Below, in pieces: positions 44,169-53,770 of a DNA stretch of 64,000 bases. Within the stretch, counting starts at the first letter, position 1. Each line of letters opens with the position of its first letter. Location: contig OV277857.1 of the NCBI GenBank assembly GCA_922989275.2, positions 81,275,321 to 81,339,320 of the forward strand. The letters are read 5' to 3'. Under the pieces are notes generated by a model. That model did not search any database and had not been told where the DNA came from. It saw only the letters and a program-made list of their open reading frames with translations. The translations under genes were made by a program, and so were the position numbers. Source of the DNA: Gari tellinella. Its lineage: Eukaryota; Mollusca; Bivalvia; Cardiida; Psammobiidae.

Positions 44169-44619
44169 CATTTTATCATCTTTTGCAAGAAAGTTTTTTA
44201 AGTTCCAGGAACATGTTTTAAAAATTGTAGCAGTGTAAATCTACAGTACAGTCGCAGATCATTAATGTATGGAGAGACCTTTATCCCTTAATTATAAAAA
44301 GAGGACGCCACAGCCCTTTATAATTCTGTACCCCTATCTCTTAATTTTAAGTTAACATCTGGTTAATCAAAATATTAGAATTGTAACTAGTATAAATGAG
44401 TGTTTCATACATGCTTTTGTCTACTTTAGTCTTTTTGATTATCAGCTTCTAAGCTGGTATTGAATGTTTATTATTAAAAATTTCCACGTCTTGGCATCAT
44501 TATAATGTCTGATTTACAGTAAAATGCTCCTACTGCTGCCTTAAATCCTGCAGAGAACCCTACACATGGGCAGTTTAAAACAGCCACAATATTTGCTGAA
44601 AGTTCCCCCAAAGAGGCAC

Positions 44620-44815
44620 CTTTAAGCGCATTCAGTTTATTCCTCCGCTGAAGAAAATAGTTCCAATTAATAGTTCTAATTTATACAGTCATTGATATGT
44701 ATCATAAGGAATATTTTCTTTATTCTAGTAGGTTGTAGTTTAAAACAGACTGAAAGTAAAGCAGAATGCACCATAAGGTGCATTCTGCTTTACTTTCAAC
44801 TTGCTTGAAACCCTT
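44620..44815. mobile_element. Family C copy, left end eroded
   Basis: GCGCATTCAGTTTATTCCTC, GAAGAAAATAGTTCCAAT and an H2 with tip GCACCATAAGGTGC, compensated on both sides. Confidence 0.6.
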
Positions 44816-45000
44816 TCCTCCCTGAAACCTAAAATGGACAATTCAAATTTTCAATATAGGTTAGTCCATTTTTGACTTTTGAGGGTTGATTATTACAATA
44901 TATGTCAAAATGACAAACAGTGTAGACCCTAATCAGAGGGCTCCTAAAGGAGCCCTCTGATCAGGGTCTATACTGTTTGCATAGGTCAAGTTTATGCCTC
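44815..45000. mobile_element. Family F copy with a perfect hairpin tip
   Basis: TTTCCTCCCTGAAACC, ATGGACAATTCAAATTTTC, then the hairpin CAAACAGTGTAGACCC to GGGTCTATACTGTTTG with tip GGGCTCCTAAAGGAGCCC. The F hairpin follows the H1 plan (CAAACAGT, then TGATCAGA) with a different tip. Confidence 0.7.
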
Positions 45001-45028
45001 AAATAAATGGCTGCATCTCAGTTATGGT

Positions 45029-45265
45029 TTAACCCTTTCTCCATAGCCTGTTTCTTCGTTTTGAAGACAGGCAACCACTTAAAGCAGGTTGAGAGTAAAG
45101 CAGAATGTGCCTTAAGGCACATTGTGCTTTACTCTAAGCCTCTGTTAAACTTCCATCTGCCAGGATATATGAAAAATTCATTGCGACACATATTCATCAC
45201 TGTATGAAGTGGAACTATTATCTTTAGTGGAGGAATCCATTTGATGCATTAAAATGTGTATCAAC
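45029..45265. mobile_element. MITE family C copy
   Basis: TTAACCCTTTCTCCATAGCC, H2 with tip GTGCCTTAAGGCAC, then TGAAGTGGAACTATTATC and TTTAGTGGAGGAATCC; right TTAA lost. Confidence 0.65.
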
Positions 45266-45399
45266 AGTAACAATTTAACTTGTGCATCCCAAGCCCTATA
45301 CTCATTAAATTTGCCATGGACTTATTATTTAAAAAGTTGCGAGTCCCATGGACCCATAGCTTTCCTGGCCTTTTTTAGCCTATTACTCATAAGCAAATA

Positions 45400-45512
45400 G
45401 TAGCTTAAAGCAGGTTGAAAGTAAAGCAGAATGTGCATTAAGGCACATTCTGCTCTATTTCCAACCTGCACCTGTCTTCAAAACTAGAAATAAGTTATTG
45501 GATATTGGGTTA
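45400..45512. mobile_element. Family C fragment
   Basis: TAGTAGCTTAAAGCAGGTTG, tip GTGCATTAAGGCAC and right part ACTAGAAATAAGTTATTGG to GGGTTAA. Confidence 0.6.
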
Positions 45513-45823
45513 ATTTTTCACCTCAAGGACTCAATGTTAGTCTCAAGGACTCATTCTTTTTACAGAATGTGCATCCTGAGGTCTCATTCATCTGATTTCT
45601 AAAAGTATCACTGTATCTATAGGGTAAATTCGGTTATGGGTTAAAGTTTGACTTTTCATTTTGTCATTTTAGTCTTTTTGATGCCATTGTCAGTAATTTA
45701 TAGATCTCTCAAACAATGGAAATCAAATTTGACACAGAGTATTTATGTGATTTAAATGTTACCCCATGTTCTGGTTTACACCCAGCCTGCTTTAAGCTAA
45801 TCTCTGTTAAGATATGGAAACTA

Positions 45824-46330
45824 CAGTAAAACCTCTCTATTACAGTACTGAACCTTATTAAGTTAAATTGATAATCGCAAGCAAATTGCCATCGAATCGG
45901 GCACTTCAAAAAACAAATCCTACTTTTGAATATTTTTACGCGAATTTTCCAAAGTGGTTGTGACAAAAATGGAATTGAAAAAATTAAGGAAGGCATATTT
46001 GCGAATATTTGTGAGATACACCATTCAAGAAGACTTATCCGAGGGTACAGTTACTATTTTGAATCGCAAGCGAATTGCCATCGAATTGCAAGCGAATTGC
46101 AAGCGAATTGCAAACATTGTTAATTTAATAAGGTTCAGTACTGTGCGACCACAAAACAAAGGCTATTTGATGAGTTAAAAGACAGGTGACAGCTTAAAGC
46201 AAGGTGACTGTGAAACAGAAAGCTTCTTAAAGAGCTTTCTGTTTCACTGCCACCATGCTTTAAGCAGTCACCTGTCGTAAACACCTAATAATTAACAGAT
46301 TCTAGTGGTCGTAGTAGAGAGGTTTTACTG
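45824..46330. mobile_element. Family E copy with a nested TA element
   Basis: CAGTAAAACCTCTCTAT-TA, then the insert 45843-46143, then CGACCAC and the usual E interior (GGTGACAGCTTAAAGCAAGG, tip AGCTTCTTAAAGAGCT) to AGAGAGGTTTTACTG. Without the insert the copy matches 22231-22434. Confidence 0.8.
45843..46143. mobile_element. Nested element with CAGTACTGAACC ends
   Basis: Begins CAGTACTGAACCTTATTAAG and ends AATAAGGTTCAGTACTG, flanked by TA and (drifted) TG. The interior has GCGAATTGC/AAGCGAATTGC tandem words near the right. Inserted at the TA of the E terminal repeat (CTCTAT-TA-CGACC). Confidence 0.75.
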
Positions 46331-46486
46331 TACTTCTTATGTAGAATATTCCTGGCTGTATTAGGTGGCAAGTATTTTCTTTGTTATTCTTTAGTTTGTG
46401 TACCAATTGCTTTTTTCATAAATTAAATTGGGTAAATACCTAAAAAAGCAGCTTATCTGTAGCTCGGGTAATGGGCTAACCACATA

Positions 46487-46732
46487 CAGTGGAGAATCTG
46501 TTATTCTTGCCCAATAAACGCGTTTACACTAAATCAATTATTTGCAGTGCAAATAGTTTGGAGCCAGATCAGACGCCGGGTAACCCGGCGTCTGATCAGG
46601 CTCCAAACTGTTTGCCACCACGATAAACATGAAATATCAAAATTGTCCAAAAGTTGTTCTTTTCTACGTTTTAGTGCTTTGCGTTTGCGTACGTTTGCGT
46701 TTAAACGGGAAAGAATAACACATTCTCCACTG
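46487..46732. mobile_element. MITE family A, well-preserved copy
   Basis: 246 bp, TA-flanked, A:A mismatch in H1; nearly the same as 24997 apart from scattered changes. Confidence 0.92.
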
Positions 46733-46859
46733 TACCAACATTGGTTTACATAAAGGTTTTCAGTATCATACAATGCAGAGAACAAAGTAAACCAGGATTG
46801 CCTTAAAAGCTACATGCATGAATCCTTATCAACACTTCTATTACTGATACACAGTAAAA

Positions 46860-47066
46860 TACTGTAAAACCTCTCTTATTCAACCACTGAAATGTAGACT
46901 TATTGATAGCATTTTAGACAGGTGGCAGCTTAAAGCAAAATCACAATAAAGAAGAAAACTTCTGAAGGAGCTTTCTGATTTACTGTCATCTTGCTTTAAG
47001 CAGCCACCTGCTTAAAACGTGGAAAATGTTATCAAATGAAGTGTTTGTAATAGAGAGGTTTTACTG
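46860..47066. mobile_element. MITE family E copy
   Basis: TACTGTAAAACCTCTCTTAT to AATAGAGAGGTTTTACTGTA. H2-type hairpin imperfect (CTTAAAGCAAAATCACAATA; tip AACTTCTGAAGGAGCTT). Confidence 0.7.
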
Positions 47067-47117
47067 TATGTATGAGATATCTTATCCTGCTGATCGTAAC
47101 TTCACTGGTTTGTGGAT

Positions 47118-47186
47118 TTTTTTTTATCAAGATCAGATGCCGCATAACATGACATCTGATCTTGATCTAAACTGCTTGACAATGTC
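47118..47186. repeat. Solo H1 hairpin, eroded
   Basis: ATCAAGATCAGATGCCGC to GACATCTGATCTTGATC then AAACTGCTTGAC; the arms still pair well. Confidence 0.5.
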
Positions 47187-47780
47187 TTTAAGTTTCTTTA
47201 ACTAAAATAGATGAATAATAGATGGTAATTGAATATCTTTTTGTTTATCCAATGAAAATTCTTTTTTTTAGATGACAATTTCCAAGCAGATTATATTATG
47301 CTAGGGTAAGGGTGAATACAGTGTACTGCTTACTGCAGGACAACAGAAAATAGAAAGCTTCTATAGGAGCTTCCTTTATTACTTTTATCTTGAATTAAAA
47401 CGTAATCAAACTGACTTGCAACAGTATTTATTTCTTGCCCAGCCTTTACCCCAAAGCAATTTCTTTTCATGTCTTTACACACAGATACTTCCGTGCTTTA
47501 CCCTTATCTCATAGAAACACCTTCATCTACATGTATGTCAGAAAAAATTGCCTTTTGTGCCTTCATTTATTATTCACAGAAATTCCTATCTCACTCACGC
47601 AATTTGCCTTTAATGGATAATTCCAATTTTCTATTAAATCTAGTTCATTTTGACAATATAACCTTAATCTTCATAATACATTGTTCCATTACAAACAGTG
47701 CAGATCCTGATCAGGGGGCATCTGATCACTTCCAGCAAGTAGAAAGTACCGTAAAGCACAATGCACCATAAATCTTTGAA

Positions 47781-48000
47781 CCCTAGACACGCATATAAGC
47801 GTCCTTTGCAAACAGTGTACCTGTGAGGAGTACACTTGTCCTATGTAAACAGTGTAGACCCTGATCAGAGGGATCCTTATCAGGGTCTACACTGTTTGTC
47901 ATTTTGGAATATATTGTAAAAATCAACCTTAAAAAGTAAAAAATGGACTGGAATAAATTGAATACTAGAATTATCCATTTGAGGTTTTAGGGAGGAAAGT
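47781..48000. mobile_element. Family F copy
   Basis: TTTGAACCCTAGACACGC, TTTGCAAACAGTGTACCTGT, hairpin CAGTGTAGACCCTGATCAGA...GGGTCTACACTGTTTG with shortened tip, then TGAGGTTTTAGGGAGGAA. Confidence 0.65.
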
Positions 48001-48150
48001 TGCATTCTGCTTTATTTCCAGCCTGCTTTTATTAAGCTATCATCTGCTAGAAAATATTTCTATGAAACATATCCATGATTGTATAAACTGGAACTATTTT
48101 CTTCAGTGTGAAAATGAGATCTATGGAGTAAAGAGTAAAAAAAACACTAA
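48001..48150. mobile_element. Family C right-half fragment
   Basis: GCATTCTGCTTTATTTCCAG, TGATTGTATAAACTGGAAC and TATGGAGTAAAGAGTAAA; the left half is missing. Confidence 0.5.
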
Positions 48151-48197
48151 AATAAAGCAAAACAAATCGGGCAATAGTTGAGTGGAACGAAGCAAAC

Positions 48198-48585
48198 GGT
48201 ACTATGAAACCCCTCTATTACAGTGGAGAATCTGTTATTCTTTCCCAATAAACGCGTTTACGCTAAAACTATTATTTGCAGTGCAAACAGTTTGGAGCCA
48301 GATCAGACGCCGGGTAACCTGGCGTCTGATCAGGCTCCAAACTGTTTGCCACATTATCAGAATTGTCCAAAAGTTGTTCTTTTCTACGTTTTAGTGCTTT
48401 GCGTTTGCGTACGTTTGCGTTTAAACGGGAAAGAATAACAGATTCTCCACTGTACGACCACTATAAAGGAAGCTTTTTTGATTGTTTGAAATACAGGTGA
48501 CAGCTTTAAACAAGGTGAAAGTAAAACAGCGTTCTTAAACAAGTTTCCCGTAAAGGAACATTCTGTTTTACTTGAACCTGTCTCA
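48198..48585. mobile_element. Family E copy split by a family A MITE
   Basis: TATGAAACCCCTCTAT-TA, the A element 48221-48452, TA-CGACCACTATAAAGG, then ACAGGTGACAGCTTTAAACA and an eroded hairpin. Same E site as the nested insertion at 45843. Confidence 0.7.
48221..48452. mobile_element. Family A copy nested at the E-family TA
   Basis: Full TIRs. About 15 bp between H1 and the TGTCCAAAAG block are deleted. Flanks CTCTATTA and TACGACC give a clean TA duplication against the E reference. Confidence 0.9.
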
Positions 48586-48749
48586 ATGTTTTTGCTAATA
48601 AAAGGGAAAATGGGGTTGGTCATGTATATAAGCAATAACAATATGACATTTATACTTTTATTTATCCATCTTTTAAAAAAATCAGAAAAACTCAACTACC
48701 AAGTACGTATTAAGTGTACACAGTATGCAAATCGAAACATTAAATAATA

Positions 48750-48995
48750 CAGTGGAGAATGTGTTATTCTTTCCCAATAAACGCGTTTACGCTAAAACTA
48801 TTATTTGCAGTGCAAACAGTTTGGAGCCAGATCAGACGCCGGGTAACCCGGCGTCTGATCAGGCTCCAAACTGTTTGCCACCAAGATAAACATGAAATAT
48901 CAGAATTGTCAAAAAGTTGTACTTTTCTACGTTTTAGTGTTTTGCGTTTGCGTACGTTTGCGTTTAAACGGGAAAGAATAACAGATTCTCCACTG
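48750..48995. mobile_element. MITE family A, well-preserved copy
   Basis: 246 bp with TA on both sides; the left end has GAATGTGTTATTC instead of GAATCTGTTATTC. Confidence 0.92.
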
Positions 48996-49099
48996 TATGA
49001 TTAACCCTTCTGCCGAATATTCATATGTTAAAGTCTGAATACAATGAATACCTATCTGAACTATTAAATTGGCTAATAAAAAGTCTCCAGGAAAGTGTG

Positions 49100-49420
49100 C
49101 AGATTCATATCCTATAAAACGGTGCAGGCATTTATCAGACAGCTCCGAAAGGAGCTGTCTGATCTGAGTCTACACTATTTAACCTTTTCCACCCTAAATA
49201 TCTCTTGTGGGTATCTATTACCATTTTAAACTCTTCTAGAACAGACATTTTGAACTAGTCTACTGTCAAATTGTTGATATGACAATGAAAATGAATGAAA
49301 ATATCAAACAGTATATACCCTGATCAGAGGGCTGCTATAGGAGCCCTCTGATCAGGGTCTGCACTGTTTGCAAATGTAATCAGTAATCTCTACAGAGGGC
49401 CGTAGGGTTGAAAGGGTAAA
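49100..49420. mobile_element. Two F-type hairpins in succession
   Basis: First hairpin at about 49117-49180: AAACGGTGCAGGCATTTATC, tip CAGCTCCGAAAGGAGCTG, arm GATCTGAGTCTACAC. Second at 49307-49371: AAACAGTATATACCC, tip GGGCTGCTATAGGAGCCC. Outer F blocks are partly present (TTAACCTTTTCCACCC, AGGGTTGAAAGGG). Confidence 0.55.
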
Positions 49421-49683
49421 AAATGTCAATATTTTGCTTATAGCAGAAGAAGGGTTAAAACAAATAATTTTAAGTTTATAACCACATAACTTACCAAACG
49501 TTTGACAGTTTTGGTACACAAAACAAAAAACCCCAATGTAAATTAACATGAAACTAAATAGCAACACATTACAAAACAAAACATGAACTGGTAGATAATG
49601 AAATTAAATGACCCCTTATAAGAGGGAGTTCATGGTACATTTCCAACACTTCTTTATACTTGCACCAAACCCTATTGTGTGAC

Positions 49684-50120
49684 TACTGTAAACACACTTT
49701 ATTACATCTACTAAAGATTCATTGATTGTAAGGAAGACAAGTGACAGCCTAAAGAAAAGTGAACAGGAAGATTTCTGTTTTTACTTTCACCTTGCTTTAT
49801 ATAAGCAGTTGCCTTCCTTAACCCTTTCATGATCAAATTATTAGGGAAATTTTTACCCCTTCACCGATTCATTGTCGTCTGCTTCAATTTTTTGTTGTCT
49901 GCAATGCCGTTACAAAGTAAAAAAAACAAGGCAGTATTACTGAAGAAATTTCAAAACGGCGTTTGCAAAAAGTTTGGATCCTGATCAGACGCCGCGTTAC
50001 GCGTCTGATCAGGATCCAAACTTTTTGCAAACGCGTTTTGAAGCGCAATTGAAAGTGAAAGGGTTGAACACCCAATAATACAATTTAGTGGTTGTTATAG
50101 AGGGGTGAATCGTTCTACTG
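49684..50120. mobile_element. Family E copy split by a family B MITE
   Basis: Left ACTGTAAACACACTTTATTA and hairpin GACAAGTGACAGCCTAAAG...CTTTATATAAGCAGTTGCC. The B element interrupts at TTAA. The right side is ACACCCAATAATACAATTTA and TATAGAGGGG...TTCTACTG. Confidence 0.7.
49818..50066. mobile_element. Family B copy nested in E
   Basis: TTAACCCTTTCATGATC to GTGAAAGGGTTGAA, reverse orientation. H1 tip shortened (GCCGCGTTACGCGTC). The E reference reads CTTAAACACC here, so TTAA is the duplicated target. Confidence 0.75.
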
Positions 50121-50358
50121 TACTCATTAAAACCATCTCAAAGAGCCTTATATATAACTAGTAATTAGTCATAACAATAGTCAAGTCAAAGGGTCTTGTG
50201 CAACATAAAGCTTTTAGTTTTGGGAATACATATACTCCCCTTGTATTTGGAGCTCTGCTAACATGAAACAAACCATGGAAAAAACAACTTACGAATGAAT
50301 TGAAACCAAGATGATAATGGGTGATATAACGATAGACATAGGATAATCAGTACACCAC

Positions 50359-50603
50359 GGGCCCGTCTTACATGTATGAAACGTCGTACGACAAATATTG
50401 TCGTAAGTCAGATTCTAAAATTTTAAGTTATTATTTTTTCTCCACCTTATCCTGACTTGTTACATCTCTTTGGAATCGTCTTTTCAGTCGATTCTAAAGA
50501 GATGAGTCTATACAGGATTAGATGGATCAATCAGAAATTAGATGTATTTTAAAGTTTTGACTTGCGATCGTTTTTGCCATACGACGTTTAGTAAGACGGG
50601 CCC
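50359..50603. mobile_element. Palindromic MITE with GGGCCCGTCTTAC ends
   Basis: GGGCCCGTCTTAC and GTAAGACGGGCCC are an exact 13 bp inverted pair. Inner AACGTCGTACGACAA and CATACGACGTT and the AAAGAGATG words also pair. The duplication is not clear. GGGCCC-type ends recall PIF/Harbinger MITEs, but I cannot confirm. Confidence 0.65.
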
Positions 50604-50694
50604 CCAACTCTGTATGCTAGGTAATGTTTTTCTCTGCATAATTGCTGTCTGTTATGGTTCTAGAATATCAAATTTTCTTTTTAAAACTAGGCCA

Positions 50695-50766
50695 GAGTAT
50701 CAACAAGTTAGATCCTGATAAGACGCCGTGTTATGCGATGCCTCATCAGGATACAAACTGTTTTGC
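50695..50766. repeat. Solo H1 hairpin, eroded
   Basis: ACAAGTTAGATCCTGATAAG and CTCATCAGGATACAAACTG pair, with tip GCCGTGTTATGCGATG. Confidence 0.5.
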
Positions 50767-50791
50767 ACAGAATGTCATGATTCCGCCGCTA

Positions 50792-51037
50792 CAGTGGAGA
50801 ATCTGTTATTCTTTCCCAATAAACGCGTTTACACTAAAACTATTATTTGCAGTGCAAACAGTTTGGAGACAGATCAGACGCCGAGTAACCCGGCGTCTGA
50901 TCAGGCTCCAAACTGTTTGCCACCAAGATAAACATGAATTATCAGAATTGTCCGAAAGTTGTACTTTTCTACGTTTTAGTGCTTTGCGTTTGCGTACGTT
51001 TGCGTTTAAACGGGAAAGAATAACAGATTCTCCACTG
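50792..51037. mobile_element. MITE family A, well-preserved copy
   Basis: 246 bp, TA-flanked. H1 left arm reads GGAGACAGATCAGACGCCG, one base further from the right arm than other copies. Confidence 0.9.
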
Positions 51038-51113
51038 TAGCTTGCAAGGAGTTAAACATCTGTACAGCAACTATCGAAAAAAGCATGGTATTCTCTTAAA
51101 AACAGCTTTGTGC

Positions 51114-51183
51114 TAAATGCAAGGCAAAAGTAATGCAGAGAGTTCCTACAGTTTCGTTTTGCATTACCTTTGTCCTGCATTAA
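51114..51183. repeat. Hairpin with TGCAGGACAAAGG-type arms
   Basis: TAAATGCAAGGCAAAAGTAA and its partner TTACCTTTGTCCTGCATTAA. A third hairpin type: related arms occur at 58036-58092 and at the window end (63935-64000). Confidence 0.5.
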
Positions 51184-51184
51184 G

Positions 51185-51599
51185 CTGCTGACTTTGTTTT
51201 AGAATAGACTGTAAAGAACTCAAAATGTGCCCGTTATGCATATGGACAATGTCACAAAGACCTGGAATTCTACATACATGTAGTAATGGGTAAAATTGCT
51301 TGTTCGCAGCTTCCTGATCAAAGTACTGAACTGAATTCAACAATACTAATGTTATTTTTGTCTCCTTTGTTTCGAAGAAAACGGCGAGCTCTTGCGTTGT
51401 CGTCCAAAATCTTAGCGTTTGCCATAATTGTGGAACTATATGTGATGCATACTTTATATTTGGTATGTGTACTAACCTCAAGGAGCTCTTGAGCTCTGTC
51501 AAATTTGGGTCATGTTCGACAAAGGTCAATGCCATTTAGAGGTAAAATAGGGTGAATTAAATTTGGCCATAACTTTTGAACTGCATGTCATAAAGACTT
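51185..51599. other. Repeat-like region, no gene
   Basis: Open frames on both strands (to 132 codons) reflect a lack of stops rather than recognisable protein. AGCTCTTGAGCTCTGTCAAA and TTGGGTCATG..CGCCAAGG words recur at 52150-52310, so this is an old repeat split by the palindrome at 51600-52126. Confidence 0.4.
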
Positions 51600-52126
51600 T
51601 ATACGAGGGGTGTTCAAATAGTTTTGATACTGGATCAATAACTTCAATATAATAAGTGCAAAATGCATGTGTGATATATCATTTTAAAGAACAATTCTTC
51701 ACCTACACGATGGTATAATGCACGATAAGATCATATAACTCGATGAGTCACAACATGAACCTAAATGACCCCTACTCGAGGACACTGGAACATAACACTT
51801 TTCAGACATTACTTTTTGACGTAATAACTTCTTAAAGAGTACAATTTCCAGAAACTTATTCAAAATAATAAAGCCGTAATAATAATTATAGTATCACATT
51901 GTGTTTAGAAAATTAACTAAAATATACCCAAAAAGGTCCAGTGTCATCGAGGAGGGGTCATTTAGGTTCCTTTTGGGACTGATCGAGTAATGCGATCTTA
52001 TCGTGCATGATATCACCGTGGCGGCAAAGAATGGATCTTTAAAATGATATATCACACATGCATTTTGCGCTTATAATAATGAAGTTATTGATCCAGTATC
52101 AAAACTTTTTGAACTACCCTCGTATA
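51600..52126. mobile_element. Large palindromic mariner-like MITE
   Basis: Arms of roughly 240 bp each. TATACGAGGGGTGTTCAAAT and its partner TTTGAACTACCCTCGTATA form the ends. TGATACTGGATCAATAACTT, AAATGATATATCACACATGC and CCTAAATGACCCCT are also matched inverted. Ends of the CGAGGG..GTTCAAA type with TA flanks resemble mariner terminal repeats. No transposase remains; it looks like a fold-back made of two inverted end fragments. Confidence 0.75.
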
Positions 52127-52400
52127 AGGCATGTGCTCTCGATTTAAGACGCTCTTGAGCTCAGTACAACTTGGGTCATGTCCGCCAAGGCCAAGGCCAT
52201 TTAGACGTCAAATATGGTTAAGTTTATTTAACATTTGCCATACTTCATATTTGGCATGTGTACTCAAAGCAAGAAGTTCTTAAGCTCGGGACAAGTTGGG
52301 TCATGGGCCAAGGTGATTTAGAGCCCCACAGTAGACAGGCGGACAAATAGTCAAGACAGACGAAAGCAATAAGAATATTTGACTGTTCCTTCTTTATCTA

Positions 52401-52652
52401 TTAACCCTTTCCCCAATAGAAGCGCCTTTTAGCGGATATGATTTATTCATCCGCTGAAGAAAATAGTTCCAATTTAATCAGCAATGAATATGTATTATAG
52501 GGAATATTTTCTATATTATAGCACATGATAGCTTAAAGCAGGTTGAAAGTAAAGCAGAATGCGCCCTAAGGCGCATTCTGCTTTACTTTCAACCTGCTTT
52601 AAGTAGTCACCTATCTTAAGTACTAGAAATAGGCTATCAGGTAAAGGGTTAA
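52401..52652. mobile_element. MITE family C, intact copy
   Basis: TTAACCCTTTCCCCAATAG to CAGGTAAAGGGTTAA. Perfect H2 with tip GCGCCCTAAGGCGC. Confidence 0.85.
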
Positions 52653-52734
52653 GATTACAAACAGACGAGCGTATGCACCCGCATGTGGTGCTTTTCTTCC
52701 TAATAGCAATTGGTCTAGGCAAACAAAAGTTGAG

Positions 52735-53180
52735 GTCTTGCATTCACGGTCACAGGGATTCAATTCTCAGTAATAATGGCTTGAATTAGCTTTTCTGAAA
52801 CTTTTTGAACAAAGTTTCAAAATTAATTAAATGGAATATCCCACAAGTTCAGTGTATTACAAAAATCGATCTCTAGAGAACTGATGAGATTTGATGTCCA
52901 GGACTCCTGGTCAAGGCCACAGGGACGTAATTCTACATAATAACAGGTGGATTCATCTTGTTGGCAACTTTCTGTCCAAATTATTGAATTGAATGCAGTG
53001 AAACGTCACACACATATTTCTAATATCGTTCTCCAGAGACCAGTTGAAAATTAGGCCAAGCACACATAGTCAAGGTTATACTGCCAAAGGGCACTCTACA
53101 TAATTACATGTGGAATTCTCTCGTCTGAAACTTTATAACAAAATGTTTGATTTGAATTCAATGAAACTTAACACAAGTAA
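52735..53180. repeat. Divergent tandem repeat, units about 130-180 bp
   Basis: The order 'GGTCA(A)GG(C)CACAGGG..TAATTCTACATAATAA', then a CTGAAACTTT..AACAAA block, then 'AATTGAATT/AATGAAAC..ACAC' recurs at about 52750, 52915 and 53075 with heavy drift. Confidence 0.45.
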
Positions 53181-53263
53181 TTTAGTCGTACATATGACTT
53201 CCAACACGCCACATAAACCACAATTAAAAAGCAAAATAATCACAATAAAATGCATTTACAGAA

Positions 53264-53356
53264 CAGTTCAACATACAAAAGTTGTAATCAATAACAGCTT
53301 TCAACATACAAAAGTTGTAATCAATAACAGTTTTCAACATACAAAAGTTGTAATTA
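53264..53356. repeat. 30 bp unit repeated three times
   Basis: The unit TTCAACATACAAAAGTTGTA plus ATCAATAACAG occurs three times head to tail, the last cut short. Very little divergence, so a recent expansion. Confidence 0.8.
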
Positions 53357-53604
53357 TTTTGGCACCGTAATTGTATCACCTTGAATATATGACATTAAAT
53401 GTGTTATCTTTTACTTAAATTGTGAGCTTATTGTAATTTACAAATGTATAAGTCTAACTGTAGTGAAGTATATCTTACATAATTGAGGTTTAAATTTTCA
53501 AAAGTAAAGTTACACAGAAAGAGGTTTAAAATTTTAAAAATAAATTTAAAATAAAAATGCAACAATTACCATATACATGTACATGTAATATATAGAGGAT
53601 CTTA

Positions 53605-53731
53605 CATGAATGCTCATTATTTATGATTTTTAATAAACGAGTTGACTAAAATAATATGACACGAGCTTTGGTTCGCGTTATATTATTCTAGTCGACTCGC
53701 TTATTAAAAATGATAAGTAATGAGCACGAAT
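53605..53731. repeat. Inverted repeat, arms about 55 bp
   Basis: TTTTTAATAAACGAGTTGAC and its partner GTCGACTCGCTTATTAAAAA, with ATAATATGACACGAGC / GTTCGCGTTATATTAT inside and a CTTT loop. Confidence 0.7.
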
Positions 53732-53770
53732 GTGAGATTATGTTTATCACATAACAATTTTAAACACCTA

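Noticed and set aside
231..51037. CRISPR array from regularly similar palindromes
   Set aside because: The repeats are dispersed, each lies within its own transposon ends, spacing is irregular and the genome is eukaryotic.
51164..51535. 123-codon minus-strand ORF
   Set aside because: Overlaps a plus-strand ORF in a repeat whose words recur at 52150-52310; no recognisable domain.
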